Of a stretch of 64,000 bases of DNA, positions 10,201-19,397 are shown piece by piece. Under the pieces are notes generated by a model. The model worked only from the letters and a program-made list of their open reading frames with translations. It was not told the DNA's origin and searched no databases. Both the position numbers and the translations under genes were made by a program. Every line of letters starts with the position of its first letter. Positions within the stretch are counted from its first letter, which is position 1. Source of the DNA: Planctomycetota bacterium (GTDB taxonomy: Bacteria > Planctomycetota > Planctomycetia > Isosphaerales > Isosphaeraceae); NCBI GenBank assembly GCA_021791715.1, contig JAJYWB010000003.1, positions 102,707 through 166,706 of the forward strand, written 5' to 3'.

Positions 10201-10627
10201 CGGGGAGGGATCGCCAGGAACGCTCGGCGTCGATCCGATAGCGCGCGGCGAAAAGCCTGCGCCAGTAGCCCAGGAGGACCGCTCCACGTTGGCGCCTGGC
10301 GAGTCGATCCTCGTCGGGAAGAGCGAAAAGGATGAGTGGATCGTCGGGACGTTCGAATTCGCCCGCGTCGACGATCGACGACTCGGCCGCGTCGCGATCG
10401 AAGATCGACCGTGCGGTTTCTCGATCGATGATCACAGGGGTTCGATAAACGGCGCGGGGACCGAGAGCGGAGCGCAGCCCGAGCCGGCGAAGCGAACGCC
10501 GAATCAACCTGGGAGCGACCAGCCGCATCGAGGGGTCGGCGGCGTGGAGCACCCGGTCGAGCTCGGTGATCGTCACCGGCTCGGTCTGGAATCGCCCGGC
10601 TTCGCGCCGGTGACTCGTGGTCGCCAT
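7238..10627 (-). CDS. Large uncharacterised multi-pass membrane protein
   Basis: 1129 aa from ATG 10627, preceded by AGAGGG. I do not recognise a named family. Residues 1-540 are soluble, helical and Arg/Ala/Glu-rich, with a distinctive HEFHAVEPLAWIFSLGKRPL segment near 372-391. Hydrophobic segments follow at about 557-580, 583-610, 645-675, 692-708, 775-798 and 843-863. Residues 865-1129 are soluble again and include VVPVSFGGHGETMARMFRPG and a mixed alpha/beta stretch with FAISTDPPVVVFEEIAGKLL. There is no signal peptide, so the long N-terminal part is probably cytoplasmic. The small coiled-coil gene at 10841-11158 lies upstream on the same strand. The composition matches the surrounding genes and gives no sign of recent transfer. 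Confidence 0.8.
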   Translation of the reverse strand: MATTSHRREAGRFQTEPVTITELDRVLHAADPSMRLVAPRLIRRSLRRLGLRSALGPRAVYRTPVIIDRETARSIFDRDAAESSIVDAGEFERPDDPLILFALPDEDRLARRQRGAVLLGYWRRLFAARYRIDAERSWRSLPDREPRQRRLVAEIGVAPFAEAKNVLIKEGILFAPYDELAVIVAWQATFHELTLFQADWLADWFPAIDDHERVRRLLSDPGPPPALLAATTRPEGAPDPEAYRERLRRRAESAQIDKRIDEIPLSKLRRRWIAERVKWSSTRGNDVRAAILKTWEANRSAPADAEKARAAARESLNRLARRLRVALAMQGAEAAAWRRGFTAMIDRAAEGYWPPEARWLYAIQKVCFDHEHEFHAVEPLAWIFSLGKRPLKRTLIHHGQVAIARRLRSARNRLAKTRLADVERAPLERLLDNAIDRAEERLRETFRPLIAAVVPRSLPEPANVVERVAIDKLVEELLDVLAERGFLQMGDVRDAISQSPIKLPDLSGPIELVLGDPLLRLDRALAKSLDEVYRRGEVYRRLLQKGSSLAFGTKIGRFLTLFGAIPFGGSFVILAGTHHIALIALKLTGGGSIPPFGFEAILAGGLFILCIIHIRAFRKLVVRVLRGAARGIRLLFFDLPAAIAAWPALRRIWKSLFIQILWRALLKPMLLVAPFTPLIRRFDSPTTPKLEIFSGLTLIVAVFINTRFGRDFEEVVVDAAARGWRRFRSDLIPGLLRFVIEIFQIVVEAIDRTLHAVDEYLRFRTGQSRAALVAKATLGLAWEVVAYIIRLYVNLLIEPQINPIKHFPVVTVSHKIILPMSLRLTRAAAAPLKPVLGPVLGNAIAGTTVLLLPGVFGFLVWELKENWRLYAANRPTYVVPVSFGGHGETMARMFRPGFHSGTIPKLFAKLRSALRDAAPRGDASGPVASRRSHLHEAELAIRRFIDRDILAPAIAAGIGPIAIESVKLATDRAVVRFKHQVDSPEFAISTDPPVVVFEEIAGKLLVQVHGSFLANSSAKKSDDLGRALVDGLIAMSGADLDRGALERLLSPHETLYNIDDQGVTTILDDDRATTVFRAVWSDRDSVEPALESGSNASNPPGLDPRRFVVDRESLRWNDWVERMNLSSKE

Positions 10628-10840
10628 ACACCCTCTTATCTCGTAAGGCTCGATGAACTCGCGACACGTTCCGCGGTGGAAAACGAAGCCGAACGGCGTT
10701 CGCCTCGCGTCATCGTAGCACGTCGAAGAGGGGCGGCGTCAGGTTTTTCAAGCGGAACTCGTCGCGAGCCTCGCCCGCGGAAAACCGAGCCCAAACCGCT
10801 CGCCGTGACCGACACGGCGAGACCCGACCGAACGTCGCGA

Positions 10841-11158
10841 TCACGCGATCGTCGCGGCCTCGCGGCGCCGACGCGCCGACCGATTCAATTTTGCGTTTTG
10901 GATCATAGTTTCATTGGTATTCGCCACTTGATCGCGCAATCGTTCGAGCCAAAGCGCCAGATCGACATGATTCGATCCTTCAAGCGTGCGCTCGAGCCGT
11001 GCGATTCGCCTAAGGATGGCGGCTCGCTCGTCGTCGAACGAATCGTCGAGCTTGGCCCGACCGTTCAACAATTCGTGCGTCCGCGACGCCAATTCTCGAA
11101 TGACCGCTCCGTAATCGTCCTCAGTTGTGTTCAACCGCGAATCTGTCATGGATTCCAT
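10841..11158 (-). CDS. Small coiled-coil protein, hypothetical
   Basis: 105 aa if translation starts at ATG 11158 (MESMTDSRLNTTEDDYGAVI); ATG 11149 is an alternative three codons in. The protein is charged and helical (AAILRRIARLERTLEG, DLALWLERLRDQVANTNETM) with a basic tail, as in a short coiled coil. It has no Cys and no membrane segment. The frame is open further upstream, but that part is Arg-rich and looks like chance reading. The gene lies 213 bp upstream of the large membrane protein gene on the same strand. I recognise no family. Coding status rests on composition and heptad-like spacing alone. Confidence 0.45.
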   Translation of the reverse strand: MESMTDSRLNTTEDDYGAVIRELASRTHELLNGRAKLDDSFDDERAAILRRIARLERTLEGSNHVDLALWLERLRDQVANTNETMIQNAKLNRSARRRREAATIA

Positions 11159-11459
11159 CTCATAAGTCCTGGGTCGACGCGCCCGGTATTCCGCTCCGAG
11201 CTTGGACACGTCGGCGCCCAAAGAAAATCGCCGCCGACGAGACTGGCTCGGACGGCGGCGTTCCTCATGGAAGTATACGCCGTTTTCCCCGAGAGTCGAC
11301 TGCAAACCCGCCTCGGCGAGTCGTTTTTGTGTCGTAAAATCTTGATAACTCTAAACTTCAAATTTCCCTTCGGATCGCCTCAATGGACGGATCGGCGGTT
11401 CCGCGTTACCATGCCCCGGTGATGTTTCGGTACGAATCGACACCCGCGGATTCCGCTCG

Positions 11460-12593
11460 ATGAAGATCACGATCGTCACTGAAACATACTTCCCACAAGT
11501 TAACGGCGTTTCTCGAACTTTGGGACAGCTCGTCAAATTCCTCGAAGATCGCGGCGATCAAATTCAACTCATTCGTCCCGATTACGGCGAGGAATCCGAA
11601 TGTTCCAACCACGTGCTCGTTCACGCCGTCCCTTTGCCGTTTTACCCCGAGGTTCGCCTTCCTCCGCCGACGTTCGGCGAAGTTCTTCCTGTTATAGACG
11701 CTTTTCAACCCCATTTGGTTCATATCGCAACCGAGGCCGTTCTCGGTCTGGCGGTTCTACGCCACGCTCTCAAACGCGAAATACCGGTCGTATCGAGTTT
11801 TCACACCAATTTCGACCGCTATTGCGAGCATTATCAAATCGCTTGGGCCTCGTGGTTGATCCGGCGATACCTCCGCTGGTTTCATAACTCGACACTCCAG
11901 ACGTTCGTCCCGTCGCGCGCGACGATCGCCGAACTCGAAACGTACGGAATCGAGCGACTGGCGCTCTGGCCACGCGGCGTCGACGCTTCCCTCTTTCATC
12001 CCGATCGTCCCGGCCGCGAACGAATCCGCGAAAAGCTAAATTTTGACGCCAATGATATCGTAATCGCTTATGTCGGTCGGATCGCCGCCGAGAAGAACAC
12101 GCCGTTTCTTGCCGAGGCGCTCGCGATCGCGGCGAACGCTCGACCCGACGTGCGACTTCTTTTCGTGGGGGACGGCCCCGAACGCCGAGGAATCGAACGC
12201 AAACTCGACGGCTGCGCGCGATTCGTCGGCTATCGCTCGGGAGAGGATCTCGCCGATCATTACGCCGCGGCCGACCTCTTCGCGTTCTCAAGCCTCACCG
12301 AGACGTTCGGCAACGTCGTGATCGAGGCGATGGCTTCGGGACTCCCCGTCGTCGCGCTCGCCGCGGGAGGCGTCGCCGATTCGGTTCAAACCGACGTCAA
12401 CGGAATCGCGCTCGATCCCTCGGCGTCCCCGGCCGAATTCGCCGCGGCCGTTTTGAAGCTCGTCGACGATCGCGATACCGCCGAACGTCTTTCCCAAGGC
12501 GCGAGACGATACGCCCGAAGCCGCACCTGGGAAGCGATCATGGCGAAACTTCGCGATCGTTACGTCGAGATCGTCGCCGAATATAAAAAATAA
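11460..12593 (+). CDS. GT4-family glycosyltransferase (alpha-mannosyl/glucosyltransferase type)
   Basis: 377 aa from ATG 11460, a typical family length. The GT-B N-terminal lobe opens with MKITIVTETYFPQVNGVSRT, the signature start of the MgtA/SqdX-like GT4 group. VVSSFHTNFDRYCEHYQIAW follows, as in GDP-mannose- or UDP-sugar-dependent lipid glycosyltransferases. The donor-side E-x7-E motif is intact in SSLTETFGNVVIEAMASGLP, with PVVALAAGG after it, and the loop IAYVGRIAAEKNTPFLAEAL is the usual first strand of the C-terminal domain. The acceptor is probably a lipid or cell-envelope glycan, but the sequence does not settle donor or acceptor. The HI0933-family gene follows after 41 bp on the same strand and may be co-transcribed. 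I saw no clear Shine-Dalgarno. Confidence 0.88.
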   Translation: MKITIVTETYFPQVNGVSRTLGQLVKFLEDRGDQIQLIRPDYGEESECSNHVLVHAVPLPFYPEVRLPPPTFGEVLPVIDAFQPHLVHIATEAVLGLAVLRHALKREIPVVSSFHTNFDRYCEHYQIAWASWLIRRYLRWFHNSTLQTFVPSRATIAELETYGIERLALWPRGVDASLFHPDRPGRERIREKLNFDANDIVIAYVGRIAAEKNTPFLAEALAIAANARPDVRLLFVGDGPERRGIERKLDGCARFVGYRSGEDLADHYAAADLFAFSSLTETFGNVVIEAMASGLPVVALAAGGVADSVQTDVNGIALDPSASPAEFAAAVLKLVDDRDTAERLSQGARRYARSRTWEAIMAKLRDRYVEIVAEYKK

Positions 12594-12634
12594 TTGTATA
12601 TTATTATAACTAGTCAAGAATGTGCCGGCTCCAT

Positions 12635-13924
12635 ATGGATATTTACGACGTTGCGATTCTGGGCGGAGGGGCGGCGGGGCTTATGGCCGCGATCGCAGCC
12701 GGGGAGCGAGGACGATCGACGATCGTCCTTGAAAAGAACCGACGCCCCGGGGTCAAAATCCTTATGTCGGGGGGAACTCGGTGCAACATCACCAACGCGC
12801 GCGGCCTGCACGATCTTTCGGTCGTCTCGGGACCGATCGATCCCGCGTATGATCATTCATTGGCGCGAGGAGCGCGGAGCGTGATGGACGCGTTCGCTCC
12901 CGACGGAAAGTTCCTCGGCGCGGCGCTCCGCGAGTTCGACGTCGCCGCGACGATTCGCTTTTTTGAATCCCAAGGCGTTCGTACCAAAATCGAGGCCAAC
13001 GGAAAAATCTTTCCCGTCTCCGATCGAGCCGCGGACGTCCTCGCGGCGCTCGTCCGGAAGGCCGAACGCTCCCGGGTTGAAATCCGCACGAATCACGCGG
13101 CGCTCGATATCGAATCATTAAGCAATCGTTTTCTGATTCGTTGTTCCGAAGGGGATGTCGAAGCCGAGCGGGTGATCGTCGCGGTCGGCGGGCGATCGTA
13201 CCCGGGCTGCGGGACGACGGGAGACGGCTACGCATGGGCGCGGAAGTTCGGCCATACGATCGTCGAACCGCGACCCGCTCTCGTTCCGCTTTCGCTTCAA
13301 GATCCGCGCTGGACGTCTCTTAAAGGCGTAACGCTTAACGATGTGAAAGCGTCCGTACAAATTGGCGGCAAGATCGTCGACGAACGGCGCGAGGCGGTTT
13401 TGTTCGCTCATTTCGGCGTAACGGGGCCGGCGATCCTCGATATCAGTCGCGCGATCGCGCGATCCGACGGTTCCGAACGAGCGGCTCTCGTTCTCGATCT
13501 GCTCCCGGAACTTTCGATCGACGCGCTCGATTCACAGATCCGAGAGCGTGCGAGGTCGGGCAAACGAAGCGTCGCGAGCCTGATTCCCGATTCGATCCCG
13601 AGACGCGTCGCCGACGAGTTGATCGATTACGCCGGGATTCCTCACAACCGTACCGGCGCCGATCTTTCGCGCGACGAACGGAAGCGACTCGTCGCGGCGA
13701 TCAAATCGCTCGAACTCGTCATCGCGGGGACGACGGGGTTCGCCAAGGCCGAGGTGACGCGCGGCGGCGTAACGCTTTCCGAAATCGACCCTCGCACTTG
13801 CGAAAGCAAACTATGCGAGAGGTTTTATGTCGTCGGCGAGGCGCTCGATCTCGACGGTCGGATCGGCGGCTACAACTTTCAGGCGGCTTTCAGCACGGGA
13901 AGACTCGCGGGGCGATTTGAATAA
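12635..13924 (+). CDS. HI0933-family NAD(P)/FAD-dependent oxidoreductase (YhiN-like)
   Basis: 429 aa. I chose ATG 12635, which gives MDIYDVAILGGGAAGLMAAI, with the FAD-binding GxGxxG close to the N-terminus as usual. An ATG five codons upstream (12620) is possible, and neither start has a clear ribosome site. Family signatures are KILMSGGTRCNITN (about 44-57), the interior VAVGGRSYPGCGTTGDGY, VLFAHFGVTGPAILDISRA and the closing EALDLDGRIGGYNFQAAFSTG. Known relatives are flavoproteins of poorly defined role, annotated as aminoacetone oxidase-like or BaiN-like. The gene converges with the kinase gene across an AT-rich 66-bp gap. Confidence 0.9.
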   Translation: MDIYDVAILGGGAAGLMAAIAAGERGRSTIVLEKNRRPGVKILMSGGTRCNITNARGLHDLSVVSGPIDPAYDHSLARGARSVMDAFAPDGKFLGAALREFDVAATIRFFESQGVRTKIEANGKIFPVSDRAADVLAALVRKAERSRVEIRTNHAALDIESLSNRFLIRCSEGDVEAERVIVAVGGRSYPGCGTTGDGYAWARKFGHTIVEPRPALVPLSLQDPRWTSLKGVTLNDVKASVQIGGKIVDERREAVLFAHFGVTGPAILDISRAIARSDGSERAALVLDLLPELSIDALDSQIRERARSGKRSVASLIPDSIPRRVADELIDYAGIPHNRTGADLSRDERKRLVAAIKSLELVIAGTTGFAKAEVTRGGVTLSEIDPRTCESKLCERFYVVGEALDLDGRIGGYNFQAAFSTGRLAGRFE

Positions 13925-13990
13925 ATTAACAATCGATCGACTACTTTCATCATCTAAATATCTTTTTATTAAATTAATAAATATATATTT

Positions 13991-16900
13991 TTATTTATGG
14001 AATGGATCGGAGGGGAATTCGTCGTCGAGGATGAGCCCTTCGATCTCGCCGACGAGGAGATCGGCGCGAAGCCAATCGATCCAGGGCGAGTAAGAATTCT
14101 CGCCCGATTTGAGCGCGTCTCGTCCGCGTTCGAGGATCGTTCGCGCCGCGGCGAGCGCCGAACGTGCGTCGTCGGTTCTCTCGGGCCTGCCGATCGCCTT
14201 TGCGAGCACGAGGTACGCCATTGCGTCGAGTTCGTCGCCGTTGATTTGCGGGACGACCTTCTTCACGAGAGCGAGAGCGCTTTCGAACCGACCCGCTCGG
14301 CAATCGACCAGCGCCTCGGTTACGAGAAACCAGCGATAATAACGGGGCGACTCGTGTCCGACGACGATACGCTCGCTCAACTTGATCACCCGATCGAGAT
14401 CGACGTTCGCATCGGGAGCGAGCATACATGTTTTGACGATTCGCTCGGCGATCACCGGATCGTTCGTGGCGCCGAACCGCGCGAGCAACTCGCCGCAATC
14501 GCGCCGATATCCCTCGCGATCGCCCGTCTTCAGCCGGAGCGGAGCGTCGAAAAACCAGTTCCCGTAGTCGTCGGGGGCGAGCTCGCACAATCGCGCACTG
14601 GTCGCTGCCGCCTGTCGCCAACGACCCCTCGAACCGAATTCATTCCTTCTGTTCAACCACCACGTTGAATCGACGGGAAGACGATCAAGCATTCGCGTGA
14701 AGATTTCGGGCCGATTCGTCACCTCGAGTTGAATCGCCGAGCGTGTTTCCTGATCGACGGTCGTATCGAACGCCTTGCCGAATTCGGCGACTGCGAGTTC
14801 GATCTCGCCGAGATCCGCCAGGATTCGGCCGTGAAGCCGGGGTTCGTCCCACGCCCGTCGTTCAGCCTTCGTCAACGTCGACTTCGCCTCGGCGGTAAGG
14901 CCGAAACCGCTTTCAATATTTGCAAGGTCAAGATACGAGTTGATCAACTCATAACGAATTTTTTTATTTTTTGGGTCTTTTCTTAACATGTTTTCGCGAA
15001 CATCGATTTCTTCTTTCCACGTCCGGATCGCGTCGTCGATCTTGCCGAGATCGAAGAGAACGAGAGCGACCGCTCGTCTTCCCGCCGCGAGGTCGGACTG
15101 AAACCGCGGGTTGTCGTGATCCGATTCGGCCGCGCTCTTGATCGACTCGAGAGCTTTTTTGTTCTTGGACAATTTCTCCTCGCCGTTCGCCCGGTTCGCG
15201 GCGTTTCGTTCGGCTTCGAGGCGAGCCTCGAGATCTCTCATTAAGAGTTGGTAATCGCTTCGGCCGCGAAGCGACGTCAATTCGTCGGCGCGCTGGATTC
15301 GAGCCGCGTCTTTGAAGCCTGCGGCCAAGGCTCGACGCAGCGCGTCGATCGCCCGATCTCGATCACGCCTCCGTTCTTCGATCTCCTCGTCGGTCGGCTC
15401 GGAATGCTCGGCTTCAAGGAGAGCGGCGCAGCCGGCTCGGACGCGGGCCAGATTAAATAGATCCTCGGCGCTCGTGTGCGGCAGCCGCTCGATCGCGGTT
15501 CTCGCCTGTCGCATCAACTTTGAAGTTTCGTCCGGGGCGCCGAGCGCAAGGAGCGATAAACCGAGCGTCCGCGAACTCTCAAAAAACGCCAGTTGTAAAT
15601 CGGGGATCGCTGGATTATCATTTGAAAGAACCTTCAATCGTTCATTTGATTTGCGCAGCCAGGCGACGGCGTCTTGTTTGCGATTGAGTTCCCAGTAAAT
15701 CAAACCCAGATTCCGAGCGCTCGTCGCCTCGGTCGTTCCGATTTGAATGTCGTAGGGCTTGAGAGCGAGCGCCTCCGCGGTGTTCTCGAAGGCGCGCTCG
15801 AACAGGGCGAGAGCCTCGGCGGGTCGTCGATGATCGCGATTGACCGCGACTCCCAAATTATTGAGCGTCCTACCGAGGTCGAGGCGGGCTTCGGTGTCGT
15901 CGGGCTTAAGGCGAACGAGCGTATCGAGAATCGTCAACGCGCTACGGTGCGACGCCGACGCGCGGTCTTTCCGGCCCGCGATCAAATCTAGAACCGCCGT
16001 TTTATTGTAAGCGTCCGCCAATTCGCGTTGGAACCGAGGATCGTCGGGCTTGACGAGCCTAGACCAGATCGCGATCGCGTCGTCGACTCGTCCGAGCAGC
16101 AGGTCGCATTTGGCGATCTGGTGTTGATAGGCGATAACGGATGGATTTTTTCGAGCGAGTTCTTGATAAAGCGAAAGCGCCTGTCGAATCGAATCCGTCG
16201 CCGCGATTTTTTCGCCGAGCTCGGTCTGAATCTGGCCGACCCGAGCGAACGCCGACGCCAAACCCTCGACCACCGACGGATCATTATGTCGTTCTTTGAG
16301 AAAATCTTGATAAAAAGCGAGAGCGGATTGGAGCAGCTCGCGCCGCAGCGGCTGCAAGCCGGGCGTTTGCATCAACCGGCTTTCGCTCACCTTGGTGAGA
16401 TAATCGTCGACCGCCGATCGAGCCTTGGCGAAGCCGGCCTCGGCTCGGCCGCGTTGTCTTCCGGCCTCGATCAAATGCGTTTCGGCTCGTCGGCGATGCG
16501 TTTCCGCGGCGCGCAGCGATTGTTGCGCGAGCACTCGGGCCGCTCGTTCGCCTCGAATCGCATTCTCACGCCGATCGGCGAGATCGGCGAGCCACGCCGC
16601 CACGATTATCGAACCGATCGTCGCCGACGTCATCAGAATAAAAAGCGCCGCGGCGAGCCCCGCGACCCCCGGATTCCGCCTTCGCCATCGATTCGCACGC
16701 TCGATGATCGACGGACGACGCGCCTCGATCGGCAAATCGGCGATGAACCGCTCCAAATCCGCCGCAAACTCCCCCGCGGTTTGATACCGCCGGTCGGGAT
16801 CACGATTAATCGACTTATGGATAATCGTTTCGAGATCACGCGGGATCGAAGGATCGATCTTCGTCAAAGCCGGAGCGTTCTCGGTCGTCACCCGTTTGAT

Positions 16901-18274
16901 GAGCTTCCCCTCCTCGCGTTCGTCGAACGCGGGACGTAACGCGAGCATTTCATATAATGTGATTCCAAGAGAGTAAATATCGCCTCGCGAGTCGGCCTTC
17001 CGCTCGAACGCCTCGGGGGGCATGTAGCGGATCGATCCCAGAATGTCCCCCGTCTCGGTGATGTTTCGTTCACCATCGGCCTTCGCCAGACCGAAATCGG
17101 TGATCCACACCGTACCGCTCGTATCGATCAAAATATTGGAAGGCTTGACGTCGCGGTGCTGAATTCCCTGGTTATGCGCGTATTCGAGCGCGCTTGCGAC
17201 TTGAACGCCGATCCGCGCCACGCTCATCCAGTAACTCGCGACCGAACGCCCGACTCTTGAACTCCGTTTCGACGAAGATCGCCCCCGGGACGACGGGGCG
17301 CTCGCCGTCGCGCTCAAAGTAAACGAATCGGACAATTTTGACGATCGACCTCGATCGGACTCGACCGAACTCGCATCGCCCGAATCGCGACCAACTCGCA
17401 TGTTCGCTTCCGTATTCCAATGCGCAAAATCGAATTCGACGGTCGCTTCAAGCGTCGCGTCGAGCGTCGCGTCGAGGGCGCCGGCTTCGTCGCTTTCTAA
17501 CGCTCGGAATCGGCCCGTCACGAGCGATCGCGCCAGGTCCGCGGCGGTCGCTTCTCGCGTCGGTGCTTCAAGCGGAACACGATTCGCCGAAGCCGACGAA
17601 ACGTCGTTCTCGCGGTCGGCGAGGTTTTCGGTGGAATAATCGTCGCGGCGTTCGATTTTGATCTCTCCAACGCCGTCGCCGATTCGTTCCGGATCGAGCT
17701 TGCGCAACCGTTTAATCTCGTCGACGACGGCGTCGAGCCCCAAACCCTGTATAAACTGCATCACATAATAAAGTATGCCCTCATGTTCGCCGACGCCGAA
17801 GACGGGGACGATGTTGGTGTGATGAAGCCGCGCCGCGGCCCTCGCCTCGCGCTCGAACCGACGTTTCTTTTTTTCGTTCGCGAGCGCGTGAACGGGCAAA
17901 ACCTTGAGCGCCACCCGACGTCCGAGCGAGACCTGCTCGGCCTCGTAGACGATCCCCATGCCGCCGTGACCGATTTCGCGGATGATTCGATAATCGCCAA
18001 GTCGATCGAACATATCCAGGCGGATCGGTCGCGTCGGCTTGTCGATCGTCCTGTCTGGATTCAACGCGGGATCGTTCACCGATTCTTCGGCTAGCGCGAT
18101 CTTCTCCATCATCGCCAACGCCGGGAAGACCTCGCGTATCTCACCCGCGAGGCCGGGGTAACGTTCGATGTATTCCTTGATCGACGGCCGATCGCCGGCT
18201 CGGTAACGCGTTAAAAACTCTTCAGCGAGCACGCAAACCGCCTCGGACGCCGATTCGAAATCCGATGTGCACAC
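13991..18274 (-). CDS. Membrane-anchored Ser/Thr protein kinase with TPR-rich C-terminus
   Basis: 1427 aa from GTG 18274. This start has GGAGGG with good spacing upstream and gives the usual planctomycete opening (ESASEAVCVLAEEFLTRYRA). The frame stays open to 18565, but that part is Arg/Ser-rich and unlike kinase N-termini. The kinase domain covers about 92-510: Gly loop GHGGMG at 102, VALKV Lys near 124, HRDVKPSN at 373, DFG at 393. Between the alpha-D and alpha-E regions lies a roughly 150-residue Ser/Asp/Ala-rich insertion holding DATLDATLEATVEF. One membrane helix is at about 536-563. The rest (about 620-1427) is helical TPR-like sequence, expected to be outside the cytoplasm. It is likely a sensor kinase; its target is unknown. 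The gene stands alone, convergent with the HI0933 gene. Confidence 0.9.
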   Translation of the reverse strand: MCTSDFESASEAVCVLAEEFLTRYRAGDRPSIKEYIERYPGLAGEIREVFPALAMMEKIALAEESVNDPALNPDRTIDKPTRPIRLDMFDRLGDYRIIREIGHGGMGIVYEAEQVSLGRRVALKVLPVHALANEKKKRRFEREARAAARLHHTNIVPVFGVGEHEGILYYVMQFIQGLGLDAVVDEIKRLRKLDPERIGDGVGEIKIERRDDYSTENLADRENDVSSASANRVPLEAPTREATAADLARSLVTGRFRALESDEAGALDATLDATLEATVEFDFAHWNTEANMRVGRDSGDASSVESDRGRSSKLSDSFTLSATASAPSSRGRSSSKRSSRVGRSVASYWMSVARIGVQVASALEYAHNQGIQHRDVKPSNILIDTSGTVWITDFGLAKADGERNITETGDILGSIRYMPPEAFERKADSRGDIYSLGITLYEMLALRPAFDEREEGKLIKRVTTENAPALTKIDPSIPRDLETIIHKSINRDPDRRYQTAGEFAADLERFIADLPIEARRPSIIERANRWRRRNPGVAGLAAALFILMTSATIGSIIVAAWLADLADRRENAIRGERAARVLAQQSLRAAETHRRRAETHLIEAGRQRGRAEAGFAKARSAVDDYLTKVSESRLMQTPGLQPLRRELLQSALAFYQDFLKERHNDPSVVEGLASAFARVGQIQTELGEKIAATDSIRQALSLYQELARKNPSVIAYQHQIAKCDLLLGRVDDAIAIWSRLVKPDDPRFQRELADAYNKTAVLDLIAGRKDRASASHRSALTILDTLVRLKPDDTEARLDLGRTLNNLGVAVNRDHRRPAEALALFERAFENTAEALALKPYDIQIGTTEATSARNLGLIYWELNRKQDAVAWLRKSNERLKVLSNDNPAIPDLQLAFFESSRTLGLSLLALGAPDETSKLMRQARTAIERLPHTSAEDLFNLARVRAGCAALLEAEHSEPTDEEIEERRRDRDRAIDALRRALAAGFKDAARIQRADELTSLRGRSDYQLLMRDLEARLEAERNAANRANGEEKLSKNKKALESIKSAAESDHDNPRFQSDLAAGRRAVALVLFDLGKIDDAIRTWKEEIDVRENMLRKDPKNKKIRYELINSYLDLANIESGFGLTAEAKSTLTKAERRAWDEPRLHGRILADLGEIELAVAEFGKAFDTTVDQETRSAIQLEVTNRPEIFTRMLDRLPVDSTWWLNRRNEFGSRGRWRQAAATSARLCELAPDDYGNWFFDAPLRLKTGDREGYRRDCGELLARFGATNDPVIAERIVKTCMLAPDANVDLDRVIKLSERIVVGHESPRYYRWFLVTEALVDCRAGRFESALALVKKVVPQINGDELDAMAYLVLAKAIGRPERTDDARSALAAARTILERGRDALKSGENSYSPWIDWLRADLLVGEIEGLILDDEFPSDPFHK

Positions 18275-19397
18275 GATCTTTTCCCTCCGTTCGTCGAGCC
18301 GGCTCGGATTGCGAATTGGAACTGATCTGAGCCTCAAAGATCGCCGAGGCGTCGAACTGTTCGTCGAGCCGGCGGCGGATTGCCGATTGGAACGCATCGA
18401 AGCCGGTCGCCCGCGAGTGTCTCTTTCACGTGATTGCTCGAACGACTTGAGCCTCGATATCCGACGGATCGACCGATCCCTGTCTGTGACAATCTCTTTC
18501 AAACGTTCGATCGCCCCGAGGTGAACGATCCCCTGGCCGCGCACGGAAAATCCGCGAAGAGACACCCTCTCGGCGAAGCCAAGTCGTTCAAATCGCTTGA
18601 ATGCGAAAACCTCACGATTATCGAATATCTAAGACATCACGATGCCGACGAGTCGTTTGGACGCGCGCGGCTCGATTTCGCTCGAAGCGAACGAAAAGAT
18701 TGCGAGCGGAACGAAAAACCGAGCCGAGTCGAGAGAGACCGAGACCTCGACGGGATAACGATCGCGATCGACCACGAGCTATCGTCTTCGAGTTTCTTCA
18801 TTCCCCGATACCTATGCGGAATTTCGGCGAGTTTGAGCTCGATCGTACGACGCATCCAAGCCAGAAGCGGCGATTGAAAATCTCTCGCGTCGACCGCAAC
18901 CCGATTGAAGAGCTCGGCGTCGATTCACTGGAACACGTTAAATTCGCACCCTTCACCGTGAACGCCCGTTGAAATCGAGGTGAACCGGCTTTTTGAACCG
19001 CCCGCGACGTAACGAGAAAAACGCGGAGCTTACCGCCGTCGACCTCGATCGCTCGACGCGACGATTCCATCGCTTAGGCGCCGTTCACCAGTGTATCGTA
19101 TCCCATATCCTTATGAAATGCAATTCCCGCCGATCGATTTGTATCATAAGCGACGTTTCGTGTCAAAAGCCTCGGAGCGATTCGCTCCGAGCGATCGTAA
19201 CCCCCGAATCCGTTTCGACTCCCGATCGAGTCGAATTCTTGCATGTAAAAATTAAAGTAAAATTTAATAAGAAATAAATTATGAATTACTATAATAACAT
19301 GTATGGAAAAATCATTAAAAATACAAATAATTAAAAAAGTTTGGGTTTTGTGTCGTAACGACCGCCCGGCGTACCTAATAAGCGTATCGCATCTCGT
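18275..19397. other. 1.1-kb gene-poor stretch upstream of the kinase
   Basis: This lies between the inferred kinase start and the stop of the GspE-type ATPase gene, both minus-strand. Open frames exist on both strands (the kinase frame itself stays open to 18565, and plus-strand frames run across 18434-18972), but their Arg/Ser-rich products show no domain, signal or repeat, and I treat them as non-coding. Positions 19171-19191 form a perfect short hairpin (see separate entry). Positions 19250-19340 are strongly AT-rich with no recognisable element. The kinase promoter should be near its 3' part. Confidence 0.45.
19171..19191. repeat. Short perfect inverted repeat
   Basis: CTCGGAGC and GCTCCGAG pair around a GATTC loop (8-bp stem; the whole 21 bases are almost a palindrome). 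No T-tract follows on either strand, so an intrinsic terminator is unlikely. It could be a protein-binding palindrome upstream of the kinase, or chance. Confidence 0.4.

Noticed and set aside
10184..11422. 412-codon plus-strand open frame
   Set aside because: It runs antisense to the large membrane protein gene and the small coiled-coil gene. Its product has no pattern beyond the Arg/Asp richness expected from reading this GC-rich sequence in the wrong frame.
18434..18972. Plus-strand frames upstream of the kinase
   Set aside because: There are overlapping open frames in two registers with charged, patternless products. I kept the stretch as non-coding.
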